Below, in pieces: positions 6,904 through 16,371 of a DNA stretch of 64,000 bases; within the stretch, counting starts at the first letter, position 1; each line of letters opens with the position of its first letter. The notes under the pieces were generated by a model that was given only the letters and a program-made list of their open reading frames with translations, was not told the DNA's origin and ran no database searches. Both the position numbers and the translations under genes were made by a program. Source of the DNA: Arthrobacter globiformis (GTDB taxonomy: Bacteria; Actinomycetota; Actinomycetes; Actinomycetales; Micrococcaceae); the NCBI RefSeq assembly GCF_030817195.1, contig NZ_JAUSYZ010000001.1, forward strand, positions 3,162,001 through 3,226,000. The letters are read 5' to 3'.

Positions 6904-9577
6904 TTGTCACCGAAAGCGCCTGCGCAGCGAGGGACCGGACCAGGTGGCTGCGCTGTTCGATGATGATCCGGCGCAGCGCACGCGGGGCGTCCGGGTGTTC
7001 TGCGAGCCAGCCGTCGGTGCGTGCCAGCACGGGATGGTCCTCGGGCTTCCCGGCCGGTCCCAGGTCCCGGACCCCGGGGAAGAGCCCCCGCACGATCCGG
7101 CTGGCGATTTCGATGCTCCGCTCCGCCCACACTTCTTCCAGGCAATCGAAGTAGGGTTCCACAAACGGGTCCAGCAGTTCTTCGGAGGCGGTGTTGAACC
7201 CCGCGATGGTCGCGCTGAGCAGCTGGTTGGACAGCCCCGTTCCGCGGACCGCTGCGTCCCAGGCCGCGGCCTTGACGGCCGCCTCGGGCCGGGCCGCCAG
7301 TGCCGTGGCATGGCCTGCCCGTCCGGAGGCAGTGGTGTCCCTGGCCAGCTCGGCGTCAAGCTCCTGCTCCGTGGCCAGGCCCTGTGCCGCCAGGGCGTGC
7401 CACAGGCTCCAGCGCAGCTCCGCGTCCACAGCCAGCCCGGGCACCCGCTCACTGCCGTCCAGCAGCCCGCGGAGCAGCGCCGCTTGGCTGCCTTCGGTCC
7501 GGCTGACCGTGGCGAGCGTCCTGGCCCAGGAAAGCTGCTGGTCGGAACCGGGCTCCGCCGCGTAGAGTTCCCGTGCCGCGCCTTCGGCAAAGGACTTCCG
7601 CAGGGCGTCCCGTTCCGTGGCCGGCACGTACTGTTCGAGGGCCATGGTGGCGTTGCCCTGGACGTTCAGCAGGACACCGATTCCGGACTCGGCGGCAGCA
7701 AACCGGAGAACGGCGTCCACGTACTGTGAAGCGGGCGTGATGCCGTCCCGGGCCGAATTCCACAGCGCGGACCAGCACAGGGCGCGGGCCATGGGGTCGC
7801 TGATCCGGTCCAGCGAGGCGCGGACGGTGGCCTCGGAAACGGGGTCCAGCCGGACCTTGGCGTAGCTGAGGTCCTCGTCATTGACCAGGAGCAGCGCCGG
7901 GCGGGCCTTCCCGGACAGGGCCGTGATTTGCTCGGCCCCGCCGGTCAGGTCGATCTCCACGGAATCCGTCCGGACCAGCATGCCGGCGGCGTCGAAGTTG
8001 TACAGCCCGATCCGCAGCCGGTGCGGGCGCGGCTCCTGACGGCCGGTGGCCGGGTCGGTAGCGTCCTGCAGCAGCGTGACCCGCTCGAGGATGCCGCCGG
8101 GAGTGACCGTGGCATCGGGGGTGACTGTGCCGTAAGGAGTTGCAGTGCCGTCCGCCGTTTCAGCCGTCTCCAGTTCGGCGCTCAGCGTTGAGATGCCGGA
8201 CGTCTGGAGCCACTGCCTCGCCCAGGTGGTGAGGTCCCGGCCGGAGGAATCGGCCAGGGCGCCGAGCAGGTCCGCCAGCGTGGTGTTGCCGTACTCGTGC
8301 TCCCTAAAGTACTGCCGGGAGCCGGCAATGAAGGCGTCGAAGCCGACGTACGCCACGAGCTGCTTGAGGACGGAGGCGCCCTTCGCGTAGGTGATGCCGT
8401 CGAAGTTCTGCTTGGCCGCCTCGAGGTCCGGGATGTCGGCGACGATCGGGTGGGTGGTGGGCAGCTGGTCCTGGACGTAAGCCCACGCCTTGCGGTTGTT
8501 CGCGAAGTTGACCCAGGCGGTTTCCCAGCCCGTGGCGCGGTCCACGCCGAGGGTCCCCATGTAGTCCGCAAAGGATTCCTTCAACCACAGGTCATCCCAC
8601 CACTGCATCGTCACGAGGTCGCCGAACCACATGTGCGCCATCTCGTGCAGCAGGGTGTTGGCCCGGCCCTGGTACTGCGAATCGGCCGCCCGCGACGTGA
8701 ACACGTAGTTTTCCGTGAAGGTGACCAATCCGGGGTTCTCCATCGCGCCCAGGTTGTATTCGGGCACGAACGCCTGATCGTATTTGCCCCACGGATAGGG
8801 GTAGTCAAACAGTTGGTTGAAGAATTCGAGTCCCTGCTTGGTGAGCCTGAACAGCTCGGCGGCGTCGAACGACGGCGCCATGGAGGCCCGGCAGTAAAGT
8901 GCCAGCGGCACGTCAAGGCGGGTCCCGCCGTCGTCCGTCCTGCTCCAGCGGTCCTCGGCCTTGAAGTAGGGCCCCGCCAGCACCGAGGTGATGTAGGTGG
9001 ACATGGGCAGGGTGGGAGCGAAGTCCCAGCGGGCCGCGGCGGCGTCCTCCGCCAAAGGAAGGCGTGCTGCGTCGGCGCCGTTGGAGGCCACCTCCCAGCC
9101 GGCCGGGGCGGTGACGGAAAAGGCGAACCGGGCCTTGAGGTCGGGCTGTTCAAAGTTCGCGAAGACCCGGCGGGCATCGGCCGGCTCGTACTGGGTGTAG
9201 AGGTAGCACTGGCCGTCGGCCGGGTCGAAGAACCGGTGCATGCCTTCGCCCGAGCTGCTGTACAGCGCAGTTCCGGTGACAGTCACCTTGTTCTCGGCCT
9301 GGAGGTTGTCCAGCCGGATCCGTGCGCCGTCCACCACCTCGGGGACGGGCAGCTCGACGCCGTTGAGCACCACGCTGTGCACGTCGCCGGCGATGAAGTC
9401 CAGGAAGGTGGATGTGCCCGGCTCCGCTGCCGAGAAGGCGATGGTGCTGCGGCTGGTGTAGCCGGCCTGCGCCGGATCCGGTGCGCTGCGGACGTCGAGC
9501 GAGACATCGTAGCTGTGGGTGGTGATCAGGGCGGACCGCTCTGCCGCTTCGCTGCGCTGGAGGTTCTGGTTCGGCAC
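6884..9577 (-). CDS. pepN: Aminopeptidase N (M1 zinc metallopeptidase)
   Basis: An 897-residue cytoplasmic aminopeptidase that removes N-terminal residues from peptides. The substrate motif GAMEN is followed by the zinc motif HEMAH (H311, E312, H315), with the third ligand E334 in LKESFADYMG. The ERAP1-like C-terminal helical domain is complete. I chose GTG 9577; a TTG one codon upstream would add one residue. Length and motif spacing match actinobacterial PepN. It stands alone, convergent with the lipoate ligase gene. Confidence 0.96.
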   Translation of the reverse strand: MPNQNLQRSEAAERSALITTHSYDVSLDVRSAPDPAQAGYTSRSTIAFSAAEPGTSTFLDFIAGDVHSVVLNGVELPVPEVVDGARIRLDNLQAENKVTVTGTALYSSSGEGMHRFFDPADGQCYLYTQYEPADARRVFANFEQPDLKARFAFSVTAPAGWEVASNGADAARLPLAEDAAAARWDFAPTLPMSTYITSVLAGPYFKAEDRWSRTDDGGTRLDVPLALYCRASMAPSFDAAELFRLTKQGLEFFNQLFDYPYPWGKYDQAFVPEYNLGAMENPGLVTFTENYVFTSRAADSQYQGRANTLLHEMAHMWFGDLVTMQWWDDLWLKESFADYMGTLGVDRATGWETAWVNFANNRKAWAYVQDQLPTTHPIVADIPDLEAAKQNFDGITYAKGASVLKQLVAYVGFDAFIAGSRQYFREHEYGNTTLADLLGALADSSGRDLTTWARQWLQTSGISTLSAELETAETADGTATPYGTVTPDATVTPGGILERVTLLQDATDPATGRQEPRPHRLRIGLYNFDAAGMLVRTDSVEIDLTGGAEQITALSGKARPALLLVNDEDLSYAKVRLDPVSEATVRASLDRISDPMARALCWSALWNSARDGITPASQYVDAVLRFAAAESGIGVLLNVQGNATMALEQYVPATERDALRKSFAEGAARELYAAEPGSDQQLSWARTLATVSRTEGSQAALLRGLLDGSERVPGLAVDAELRWSLWHALAAQGLATEQELDAELARDTTASGRAGHATALAARPEAAVKAAAWDAAVRGTGLSNQLLSATIAGFNTASEELLDPFVEPYFDCLEEVWAERSIEIASRIVRGLFPGVRDLGPAGKPEDHPVLARTDGWLAEHPDAPRALRRIIIEQRSHLVRSLAAQALSVTTPSVAP

Positions 9578-9615
9578 CAAGCTATTGAATCACGGGGGCT
9601 ATCGAACCAGGTGCG

Positions 9616-10641
9616 CTATGGAACCATTAGCAGCGCGGCGGCCAGTCCGAGGACCGCGATCAGCAGCCACGCCGCGAGTGCTGCCAGCACGCCGCGCGCC
9701 CCGGTGTGCAGCAGGGTGCGGATACGCACCGCCGATCCGAGGCCAAACAGCGCAGCGCCCAGCAGCACGTCCTGCAGCCCGGCCGCCGCCTCAAGCCAGC
9801 CGGCGGAGAGCCAGCCGCTGGAGCGCAGAGCCGCCATCACGATGAATCCGGCGACGAACAGCGGAACAAGCGGCGGCTTGCCCGCGGCAGGGCCCCCAGC
9901 CCGGCTGCCTGCCTCCCGGCGGTGCCGGATCCGCTGTTCCGCCCCGGCCATGGCCACCATCGGCGCCAGGAGGATCACCCGGGTGAGTTTGACGACGACG
10001 GCGAGGGCCAGTGCCGCCGGACCTGCGGTTTGCGCCGTGGCCACCACCTGCCCGACGTCGTGGACCGAGGCGCCGGTCCACGCACCGAAGGCCTCGGCGC
10101 TCAGGCGCAGCGGATGGACCAGCAGCGGGAGCACACCGATGGCCAGCGTCCCGCATAGCGTCACGAGCGCCACAGGCAGGACTGTGTCCCGGTGGCTGAT
10201 GCGCCGGACCGCGGCCATCGCGCCGATGGCGGAGGCACCGCAGATGGAAAACCCGGTGGCGATCAGCAGCGCAGTATCGGCCGGAAGCCGGAACAACCGG
10301 GAAATCCAGTAGGTGCCAGCGAAGCTGGCCACCACCACCGCCGTGATGAGCAGGAGGGCCAGCCAGCCGAGGCCCAGCACGTCGGAGAGGCTCACCTTCA
10401 GGCCCAGGAGCACGATGCCGCCGCGCATCAGGTGCTTGCCGGCGAAGTCCAGCCCAGGCCGGGCGCGGCCGGCCGTCCACACCGCTGTGCCGGGAAGGTT
10501 TGCCGCCAGCAGGCCCAGGACCACGGCCAGGGTCATGGCCGGCAGTGCGGGCACGGCCGCATGAATTGCAAAGGCGATGGCCAGGGCGACGACGGCGGTC
10601 AGCAGGCCGGGCAGAATCCGGGTAAGGTTCTGATGCGTCAT
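9616..10641 (-). CDS. YeiH/UPF0324-family putative sulfate-type exporter
   Basis: A 341-residue membrane protein of the conserved hypothetical 698 family, often named putative sulfate exporter without firm proof. Family marks include LPAMTLAVVLGLLAANLPG, FAGKHLMRGGIVLLGLKVSL and CGASAIGAMAAV. About ten helices are visible. Two starts are possible: ATG 10641, used here, or GTG 10683, which would add 14 residues and has a GGGAG directly against it. It is divergent from the ATP-grasp operon. The transported ion is unknown. Confidence 0.82.
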   Translation of the reverse strand: MTHQNLTRILPGLLTAVVALAIAFAIHAAVPALPAMTLAVVLGLLAANLPGTAVWTAGRARPGLDFAGKHLMRGGIVLLGLKVSLSDVLGLGWLALLLITAVVVASFAGTYWISRLFRLPADTALLIATGFSICGASAIGAMAAVRRISHRDTVLPVALVTLCGTLAIGVLPLLVHPLRLSAEAFGAWTGASVHDVGQVVATAQTAGPAALALAVVVKLTRVILLAPMVAMAGAEQRIRHRREAGSRAGGPAAGKPPLVPLFVAGFIVMAALRSSGWLSAGWLEAAAGLQDVLLGAALFGLGSAVRIRTLLHTGARGVLAALAAWLLIAVLGLAAALLMVP

Positions 10642-10785
10642 CCCGCGCAACTGCGTTAGCAGCGGGAGTCGGAAGTCTGGCACCTCCCAACCTTGCCGGA
10701 CGTCGCCGCCAAAGACCAACCGGAAGCCCGCCAACACGCCATGGCGGGACGGGAAATGAATTCGCAACAAAAAGGTGGTTGGCTA

Positions 10786-12387
10786 ATGACCATGTCTGAC
10801 CTATTCCAGGATTACTCCGAGGCTGCCGGCCGCACCGGCGCCTACGACGAGATGTTTGCCCCAGGGCAAAAGGCACGCCAGTCGTATGGCCAGGTTGCGG
10901 GTGCCCTGCGGGAGCTGTCCCTGGCAGACGTCAGTGCCCGGGCGGACTCGATGGCGAGGACGTTCCTGGACCGCGGCGTGACCTTTGACTTCGCGGGGGA
11001 GGAGCGCCCGTTTCCGCTGGACATCGTGCCGCGCGTCATCCCTGCCGGCGAATGGGACGTGCTGGAACGCGGCGTCGCACAGCGGGTCCGCGCCCTCGAG
11101 GCGTTCCTGAACGACGTCTACGACAAGATGACCGTGGTGTCCGACGGCGTGATCCCGCGGCAACTGGTCACCACCAGCGCGCACTTCCACCGCGCCGTGC
11201 ACGGCTTCGAACCTGCCGGCGGGGTGCGGGTGCACATCTCCGGCATCGACGTGGTGCGGGACGCCGCGGGAACCTTCCGGGTCCTGGAGGACAACGTCCG
11301 CGTGCCGTCCGGCGTGAGCTACGTGCTGGAAAACCGGAGGGCCATGGCCAAAGGCCTCCCGGAGGCCTTCGGCCAGCAGCTCATCCGCCCGGTGGAGGAG
11401 TACCCGCGCCGGCTGCTTTCCGCCCTTCGCAAGACGGCGCCGTCGGGCGTGGACGACCCCACAGTGGTGGTGCTGACCCCCGGCGTCTTCAACAGCGCGT
11501 ACTTCGAGCACACCCTCCTGGCCGGTCTGATGGGCGTGGAGCTCGTGGAGGGCCGCGACCTCATCTGCCGCGGCAACCGCGTGTACATGCGCACCACCGC
11601 CGGTGAGCAGCGCGTGGACGTCATCTACAAGCGCATCGACGACGACTTCCTCGACCCCCTGCAGTTCCGCTCCGACTCCATGCTCGGCTGCCCCGGCCTG
11701 GTCAACGCCGCCCGCGCCGGTGGCGTCACCATCGCCAACGCGGTGGGCAACGGCGTGGCGGACGACAAACTGGTCTACAGCTACGTTCCGGACCTGATCC
11801 GCTATTACCTCGGCGAGGAACCGGTAATCGCCAACGTGGACACCTTCCGGCTGGAGGAGAAGGAAGCCCGCGAGCACGTCCTGGACCGGCTGGACGAACT
11901 CGTGGTCAAGCCCGTGGACGGCTCCGGCGGCAAGGGCCTGGTGATCGGCCCGGACGCGTCCAGGGACGAACTCGACGCGCTGCGCAAGCGCATCATCGCC
12001 GACCCCCGCGGCTGGATCGCGCAGCCGGTGCTGCAGCTGTCCACCGTGCCCACCCTTAGCGGCGACAAGTTCGGACCGCGGCACGTGGACCTGAGGCCGT
12101 TCGCGGTCAACGACGGCGACGACGTCTGGGTGCTGCCCGGCGGCCTGACCCGCGTGGCCCTCAAGGAAGGGTCCCTGATCGTGAATTCCAGCCAGGGTGG
12201 CGGGTCGAAGGACACCTGGGTGCTGGCGGGTTCGCCGCAGGTGCCGGTGGAGCGGCTGCCGCGGCAGTCCGTCACCGTCCGTGAGCGGGTCTCCGTGTGG
12301 CCGGTCGAGAGCAACTGGCGCGACCGGCAGTCGGAACAGCAGCAGCAGCAGATTTCTGACCCGCAGGAGGTACCCGCGAATGCTTAG
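10786..12387 (+). CDS. Circularly permuted ATP-grasp protein (type 2)
   Basis: A 533-residue protein of the circularly permuted ATP-grasp family, predicted to form an amide or peptide-like bond with ATP. Visible motifs are RVLEDNVRVPSGVSYVLENR, DVIYKRIDDDF, VVKPVDGSGGKGLVIG and QPVLQLSTVPT. The ATG at 10786 has AGGTGG 8 nt upstream. It overlaps the alpha-E gene by 8 bp and is followed by a transglutaminase-like gene. This trio recurs across bacteria and was predicted from genome context to make or attach a small peptide (amidoligase surveys). No substrate is known. Confidence 0.9.
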   Translation: MTMSDLFQDYSEAAGRTGAYDEMFAPGQKARQSYGQVAGALRELSLADVSARADSMARTFLDRGVTFDFAGEERPFPLDIVPRVIPAGEWDVLERGVAQRVRALEAFLNDVYDKMTVVSDGVIPRQLVTTSAHFHRAVHGFEPAGGVRVHISGIDVVRDAAGTFRVLEDNVRVPSGVSYVLENRRAMAKGLPEAFGQQLIRPVEEYPRRLLSALRKTAPSGVDDPTVVVLTPGVFNSAYFEHTLLAGLMGVELVEGRDLICRGNRVYMRTTAGEQRVDVIYKRIDDDFLDPLQFRSDSMLGCPGLVNAARAGGVTIANAVGNGVADDKLVYSYVPDLIRYYLGEEPVIANVDTFRLEEKEAREHVLDRLDELVVKPVDGSGGKGLVIGPDASRDELDALRKRIIADPRGWIAQPVLQLSTVPTLSGDKFGPRHVDLRPFAVNDGDDVWVLPGGLTRVALKEGSLIVNSSQGGGSKDTWVLAGSPQVPVERLPRQSVTVRERVSVWPVESNWRDRQSEQQQQQISDPQEVPANA

Positions 12388-13306
12388 CCGAATTGCCGAA
12401 TCCCTGTTCTGGATCGGCCGCTACGTTGAACGGGCCGACGGCACGGCCCGCATCCTCGACGTCCACCTGGAGCGCCTGAACCACCTGCCGACCGAGGAGC
12501 GGCGCAGCGTTGCCCGCGAGCTGCTCGGTGTCATGGGGGCGCGCCCGCAGAGCGAGGACTTCGGGCTGGAGGAACTGCTCCACGCCCTCGCCTACGACAA
12601 GCACAGCGCCACCTCGATTGCAGGGTCCCTCGGCGCCGCCCGCGAGAATGCCAGGCGTGCCCGCGAAACGGTCTCGTCCGGTCTCTGGGAGAGCCTGAAC
12701 ACCACCTACTACGGGCTGAACCAGCACCGCAAGGACGTTGTGGGTACCTACCGCTTCTGCCACTGGGTGCTCGAGCGCACAGCCATGGTCAGCGGTTTGG
12801 CCGACACCACGGTCAGCCACGACGACAGCTGGCTGTTCCTGGCGCTGGGCCGCTCGCTGGAGCGGGCCGACATGACCGCCCGGATGCTCTCCACGCGCGA
12901 CGTCCTCTCCGCAGGCATGTCCTGGGTGAACATGCTCCGCTGCGCCGGCGCCTACGAGTCCTTCCTGCGGACCCGCCGGGCCGCGTTCGGCGACCAGCAC
13001 GCGGCCGAATTCCTCCTGCTGGACCGGCTGTTTCCGCGTTCCATCGTCTACGCCCTGCGTGACGCCGACGAGTGCCTGGCGAAGCTGGACCCCTCGGCCC
13101 AGCGCGTCGGCTTCATCAACGACGCCCGCCGGATTGTGGGCCAGGCCCGCACCTTCCTGGAGTTCCACCGCACGGACGACCTCATGTCCGAGCTGCCGGA
13201 GCACATGGAGCGCGTGCAGAAGGCCGTGTCCCAGGCCTCCGACGCCATTTCCCGTAAGTACTTCAATCAGGCGGACGAACTGGCCTGGGTGGGAGAAGTT
13301 TCATGA
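12380..13306 (+). CDS. Alpha-E domain protein
   Basis: A 308-residue all-helical protein of the alpha-E family, whose N-terminus MLSRIAESLFWIGRYVERAD is typical. Further marks are GLWESLNTTYYGLN and DDSWLFLALGRSLERADMTARML. The family has no proven activity and always travels with the permuted ATP-grasp and often a transglutaminase. CAGGAGG lies 9 nt before the ATG, inside the upstream gene, so translation is coupled. Its stop overlaps the next start by 4 bp. Confidence 0.92.
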   Translation: MLSRIAESLFWIGRYVERADGTARILDVHLERLNHLPTEERRSVARELLGVMGARPQSEDFGLEELLHALAYDKHSATSIAGSLGAARENARRARETVSSGLWESLNTTYYGLNQHRKDVVGTYRFCHWVLERTAMVSGLADTTVSHDDSWLFLALGRSLERADMTARMLSTRDVLSAGMSWVNMLRCAGAYESFLRTRRAAFGDQHAAEFLLLDRLFPRSIVYALRDADECLAKLDPSAQRVGFINDARRIVGQARTFLEFHRTDDLMSELPEHMERVQKAVSQASDAISRKYFNQADELAWVGEVS

Positions 13307-14154
13307 CCCGGCTGAGCATCGTTCACAGGACCGGCTACAAGTACAACAAGAGGGTCACGCTGTCCTACAACGAGGCCCGCATGACGCCGCTGACGGACCC
13401 GCAGCAGGTGGTGCTGGAGTCGTCCATGAAGGTCACGCCGTCGCAGGCTGCCGTCAGCAGCTACCGCGACTACTGGGGCACCCGGGTCACTGCGTTCGAC
13501 ATGCAGATGCCGCACGAGCATCTGGAAGTCCTTGCCACGACCACAGTGGAGGTCCACCGGGCGATACGTGTCCCTTCGGAGGACGACATTGTGGGCTGGG
13601 ACGACCTCGCTTCCCCCGAGACGCTCAACCAGTTCAGCGACTGGGTGCCGCAGTCACAGCTGACCGGGCCGGGGGAGGAGGTCCTGGGCATCATCCCCGG
13701 TGTGGTCGAGGGCAAGAACCCGCACGAGGCAGCCATGGCCATCTTCGCCTGGATGCGCGGCGAAATGACCTACATGAAGGGAAGCACCGGCGTGACCACC
13801 AACGCCGAGGAAGCCTGGACCCAGCGCCAGGGCGTGTGCCAGGACCTGGCCCACCTCGCCATTGGTGCCCTGCGCAGCTGCGGCATCCCGGCCCGGTACG
13901 TCTCCGGTTACCTGCACCCCCGGTCGACGGCGGACATCGGCGAGTCGGTGGCCGGCCAGTCCCACGCATGGCTGGAGTGGTGGGACGGCGAATGGCGCAG
14001 CTGGGACCCGACAAACCACAAGCCGGCCGGCGACTTCCATGTGACGGTGGCGCGCGGCCGCGACTACCGGGACGTGCCTCCGCTGAAGGGCATCCTCTCC
14101 GGCGGCGGCGGCTCGAACCTGAGCGTGAGCGTGGAGATCACCCGGTTGGCCTAG
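13303..14154 (+). CDS. Transglutaminase-like cysteine peptidase family protein
   Basis: A 283-residue protein with an N-terminal bacterial transglutaminase-associated beta domain (RLSIVHRTGYKYNKRVTLSYNEARM) and a papain-like transglutaminase core. The catalytic triad is visible as C179 in GVCQDLAHL, H221 in QSHAWLEW and D235 in SWDPTNH. No signal peptide is seen, so it is cytoplasmic. Its ATG overlaps the alpha-E stop. In this gene trio it is thought to cut or cross-link the peptide product of the ATP-grasp enzyme; that role is inference. Confidence 0.93.
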   Translation: MTRLSIVHRTGYKYNKRVTLSYNEARMTPLTDPQQVVLESSMKVTPSQAAVSSYRDYWGTRVTAFDMQMPHEHLEVLATTTVEVHRAIRVPSEDDIVGWDDLASPETLNQFSDWVPQSQLTGPGEEVLGIIPGVVEGKNPHEAAMAIFAWMRGEMTYMKGSTGVTTNAEEAWTQRQGVCQDLAHLAIGALRSCGIPARYVSGYLHPRSTADIGESVAGQSHAWLEWWDGEWRSWDPTNHKPAGDFHVTVARGRDYRDVPPLKGILSGGGGSNLSVSVEITRLA

Positions 14155-14169
14155 GCCCGGGCGGAAGCT

Positions 14170-14652
14170 TCACTCCGGCGAGGCCTTCACGGCGCCGCTG
14201 AGCTGGGTCCACCACGTGAGCGGCGCGGTGACCTTGAACCGCCTGCCGGTGATTGAGTCCGGCGTGATGCGGATGAAGTTGTCCTTCTGTCCTGCCTGCC
14301 ACGGAAAGAGGTAGAGCGAGGCGGAATCGAGGATCTCCTCAGTGCTCTTGAGGGCGGCAGCCTTCCCTTTGACCACCACACTCCAGGCCAACCCGGAAGT
14401 CGCATCCACGCCGTCGGCCTCCAGGGCCACGGGGGATTCCCCGAGGGCGCCACCAAGTTTGGTGCCCTCACCCGTGCGGAACACCAGTGTTCCGTGGTCC
14501 ACGGTGTAGTTGAGCGGGAAAATGTCCGGGTGGTCGTCCACCCACACGGCGAGGCGGCCCACGGAAACCTGCCTCAGCAGGTCCCAGCACTGGCTGGAAT
14601 CCAGGTGCTCAACGGACTCGTGGGATGCGTCGGCGGGTTGCACATTCGTCAT
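14170..14652 (-). CDS. Pyridoxamine 5'-phosphate oxidase-family protein
   Basis: A 160-residue split-barrel flavin-binding-type protein. The pattern LLRQVSVGRLAVWVDDHPDIFPLNY, then GTLVFRTGEGTKL and WSVVVKGKA, marks the PPOX-like family that often binds FMN, F420 or haem. The C-terminus has the sequence ITGRRFKV. No key residue gives the substrate. It converges with the transglutaminase gene. A decayed copy of its C-terminus lies immediately upstream on the same strand. Confidence 0.85.
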   Translation of the reverse strand: MTNVQPADASHESVEHLDSSQCWDLLRQVSVGRLAVWVDDHPDIFPLNYTVDHGTLVFRTGEGTKLGGALGESPVALEADGVDATSGLAWSVVVKGKAAALKSTEEILDSASLYLFPWQAGQKDNFIRITPDSITGRRFKVTAPLTWWTQLSGAVKASPE

Positions 14653-14700
14653 GGACCAGAGCCTACGCCGGAGCCGTAGGTCCTGCCAGAGCGCTTCCGG

Positions 14701-14800
14701 CTACTCGAACGACGCCCTGCGCTGGTCCATGAGCCTGGTGCTCCAGATGTGCGGAGCCGCCACTTTGAAACGGCGGCCGGTCGACGGGGAGCCAGACCGA
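14701..14800 (-). pseudogene. Remnant of a second PPOX-family gene
   Basis: Reading leftward from about 14800 to a TAG at 14701-14703 gives STGRRFKVAAPHIWSTRL and then MDQRRASFE. This aligns with the C-terminus of the adjacent intact PPOX protein (ITGRRFKVTAPLTWWTQL). The rest of the gene is missing. Two copies of GGCTCCCCGTCG-like sequence mark the broken edge. It is a paralogue relic, not a functional gene, and it accounts for most of the gap up to 14841. Confidence 0.6.
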
Positions 14801-14841
14801 CGGGGAGCCGGGCCGTGCCCCCGACAGAAGACAGCGCCGTT

Positions 14842-16293
14842 TTACCAGGGGCTGGCCTTGTAGTCCTTCAGGAACACCCCGTACTGGTCCTCGCCCTTTT
14901 CACCCATGACGATGGGGTCGTAGACGCGGGCCGCGCCGTCCACCAGGTCCAGGGGCGCGTGGAAGCCTTCCTCCATCAGCCGGACCTTGGTGAAGTGCGG
15001 GCGTTCGTCGGTGATCCAGCCGGTATCGACGGCGGTCATGAGGATCCCGTCGGTCTCCAGCATCTCCTGGGCGCTGGTCCGGGTCATCATGTTCAGGGCC
15101 GCCTTGGCCATGTTGGTGTGCGGGTGGCCGGGTCCCTTGTAGGCCCGGGAGAACTGGCCTTCCATTGCGGAGACGTTGACGATGTACTTGCGGCGCGCAG
15201 TTGAGCGCTTCATGGCGTCCCGCAGGCGGCTGACCAGCAGGAACGGCGCGGTGACGTTGCACAGCTGGACCTCGAGCATCTCCAGCGGGTCCACCTCGTC
15301 CACCACCTGCGTCCAGCTGTTGATGGTGGCGAGGTCCGGGACCAGGCCACCGGCGTCGATGGCTGTTCCAGCCGCGATCCGTTCCAGTGACGCCGAACCG
15401 GTGGAGAGGGCAAGGGACGTGACGGCGTCGCCGGCCAGGACCGGGTGTTCGGTGACGCTGCTGGCAAGCGCGAGCGGGTGCTTGTCGTGGGCATGGCCGA
15501 AGGTGACCAGTTCCGGGCCGCCGTTGGCTGCCTCCAGGGCGGCGGGGAGCGGCTCGTCCTCGGCGTCGACAAGCGGCTTGTAGGCATTGCCGGAGCGGCG
15601 CACCGTCTGGGCTGCGTTATTGATGATGATGTCCAGCGGCCCGGCGGCATTGAGGTCATCGGTGAGGGCAATGACCTGTGACGGGTCGCGGAGGTCGATG
15701 CCCACGATCTTCAGCCGGTGCAGCCATTCCCCGCTGTCCTCCATGGCGGCGAAGCGGCGCGCGGCGTCCTTGGGGAAACGGGTGGTGATGGTGGTGTGTG
15801 CGCCGTCGCGCAGCAGCCGCAGGGCGATGTACATGCCGATCTTGGCGCGGCCGCCGGTCAGCAGGGCACGCCGGCCGGTGAGATCGGTGCGGGCATCGCG
15901 CTTGGAATGGCTGAACGCCGCGCACTCGGGGCACAGCTGGTGGTAGAAGGCGTCCACCTGGGTGTAGTGCTGCTTGCAGATGTAGCAGGGCCGGGACCTG
16001 ATGAGGTGGCCGGCGACCTTTCCCGTGGCGGACGGGGCAAGCTTGTTGCCGCGCGTCTCGTCGTCGATCCGGTCCGGCGCGGCGGTGGCAGTCTGCGCAA
16101 GCACGGCGCGGTCCGCCTCCGCGATCAGATCCCGCTTGGTCACCCGCCGGTGCCGCTTCACGGCCTTGAACATCTTGCCGGTGGCGCGGCGCACCGAGAC
16201 GTAGTCGGGGTGTTCCTCGTCGTAGACGTGGATGCTGTTCAAAACCTTGAGGCAGGCCTGAATCTCTTCAGGCGTCAGATCGGCGGAGCTCAT
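14842..16293 (-). CDS. Zinc-ribbon SDR-family oxidoreductase, atypical active site
   Basis: A 483-residue protein. Residues 1-105 are helical and charged. Two CxxC pairs follow (CYICKQHY and LCPECAAF near 103-126), like a zinc ribbon. The SDR Rossmann fold then starts with TGGRAKIG near residue 145 and keeps IINNAAQ. The serine is present in IVNVSAMEGQFS. At the place of the catalytic YxxxK, however, the sequence reads TNMAK, so tyrosine is replaced by threonine. There is also an insertion of roughly 80 residues before the active site. NAD(P)-dependent redox activity is therefore uncertain. Substrate unknown. Confidence 0.8.
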   Translation of the reverse strand: MSSADLTPEEIQACLKVLNSIHVYDEEHPDYVSVRRATGKMFKAVKRHRRVTKRDLIAEADRAVLAQTATAAPDRIDDETRGNKLAPSATGKVAGHLIRSRPCYICKQHYTQVDAFYHQLCPECAAFSHSKRDARTDLTGRRALLTGGRAKIGMYIALRLLRDGAHTTITTRFPKDAARRFAAMEDSGEWLHRLKIVGIDLRDPSQVIALTDDLNAAGPLDIIINNAAQTVRRSGNAYKPLVDAEDEPLPAALEAANGGPELVTFGHAHDKHPLALASSVTEHPVLAGDAVTSLALSTGSASLERIAAGTAIDAGGLVPDLATINSWTQVVDEVDPLEMLEVQLCNVTAPFLLVSRLRDAMKRSTARRKYIVNVSAMEGQFSRAYKGPGHPHTNMAKAALNMMTRTSAQEMLETDGILMTAVDTGWITDERPHFTKVRLMEEGFHAPLDLVDGAARVYDPIVMGEKGEDQYGVFLKDYKASPW

Positions 16294-16371
16294 TGATCTG
16301 ATTTTACAGCCTGCGGAGCGTCAGACCTGCCTCAAGGAAATTGCTTGAACAGGGATTACTTGAACAGGGGA

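Noticed and set aside
9616..10770. Longer start for the YeiH-type protein at 10770
   Set aside because: The extra N-terminal residues are not membrane-like, and would nearly reach the divergent ATP-grasp gene start, leaving little room for promoters.
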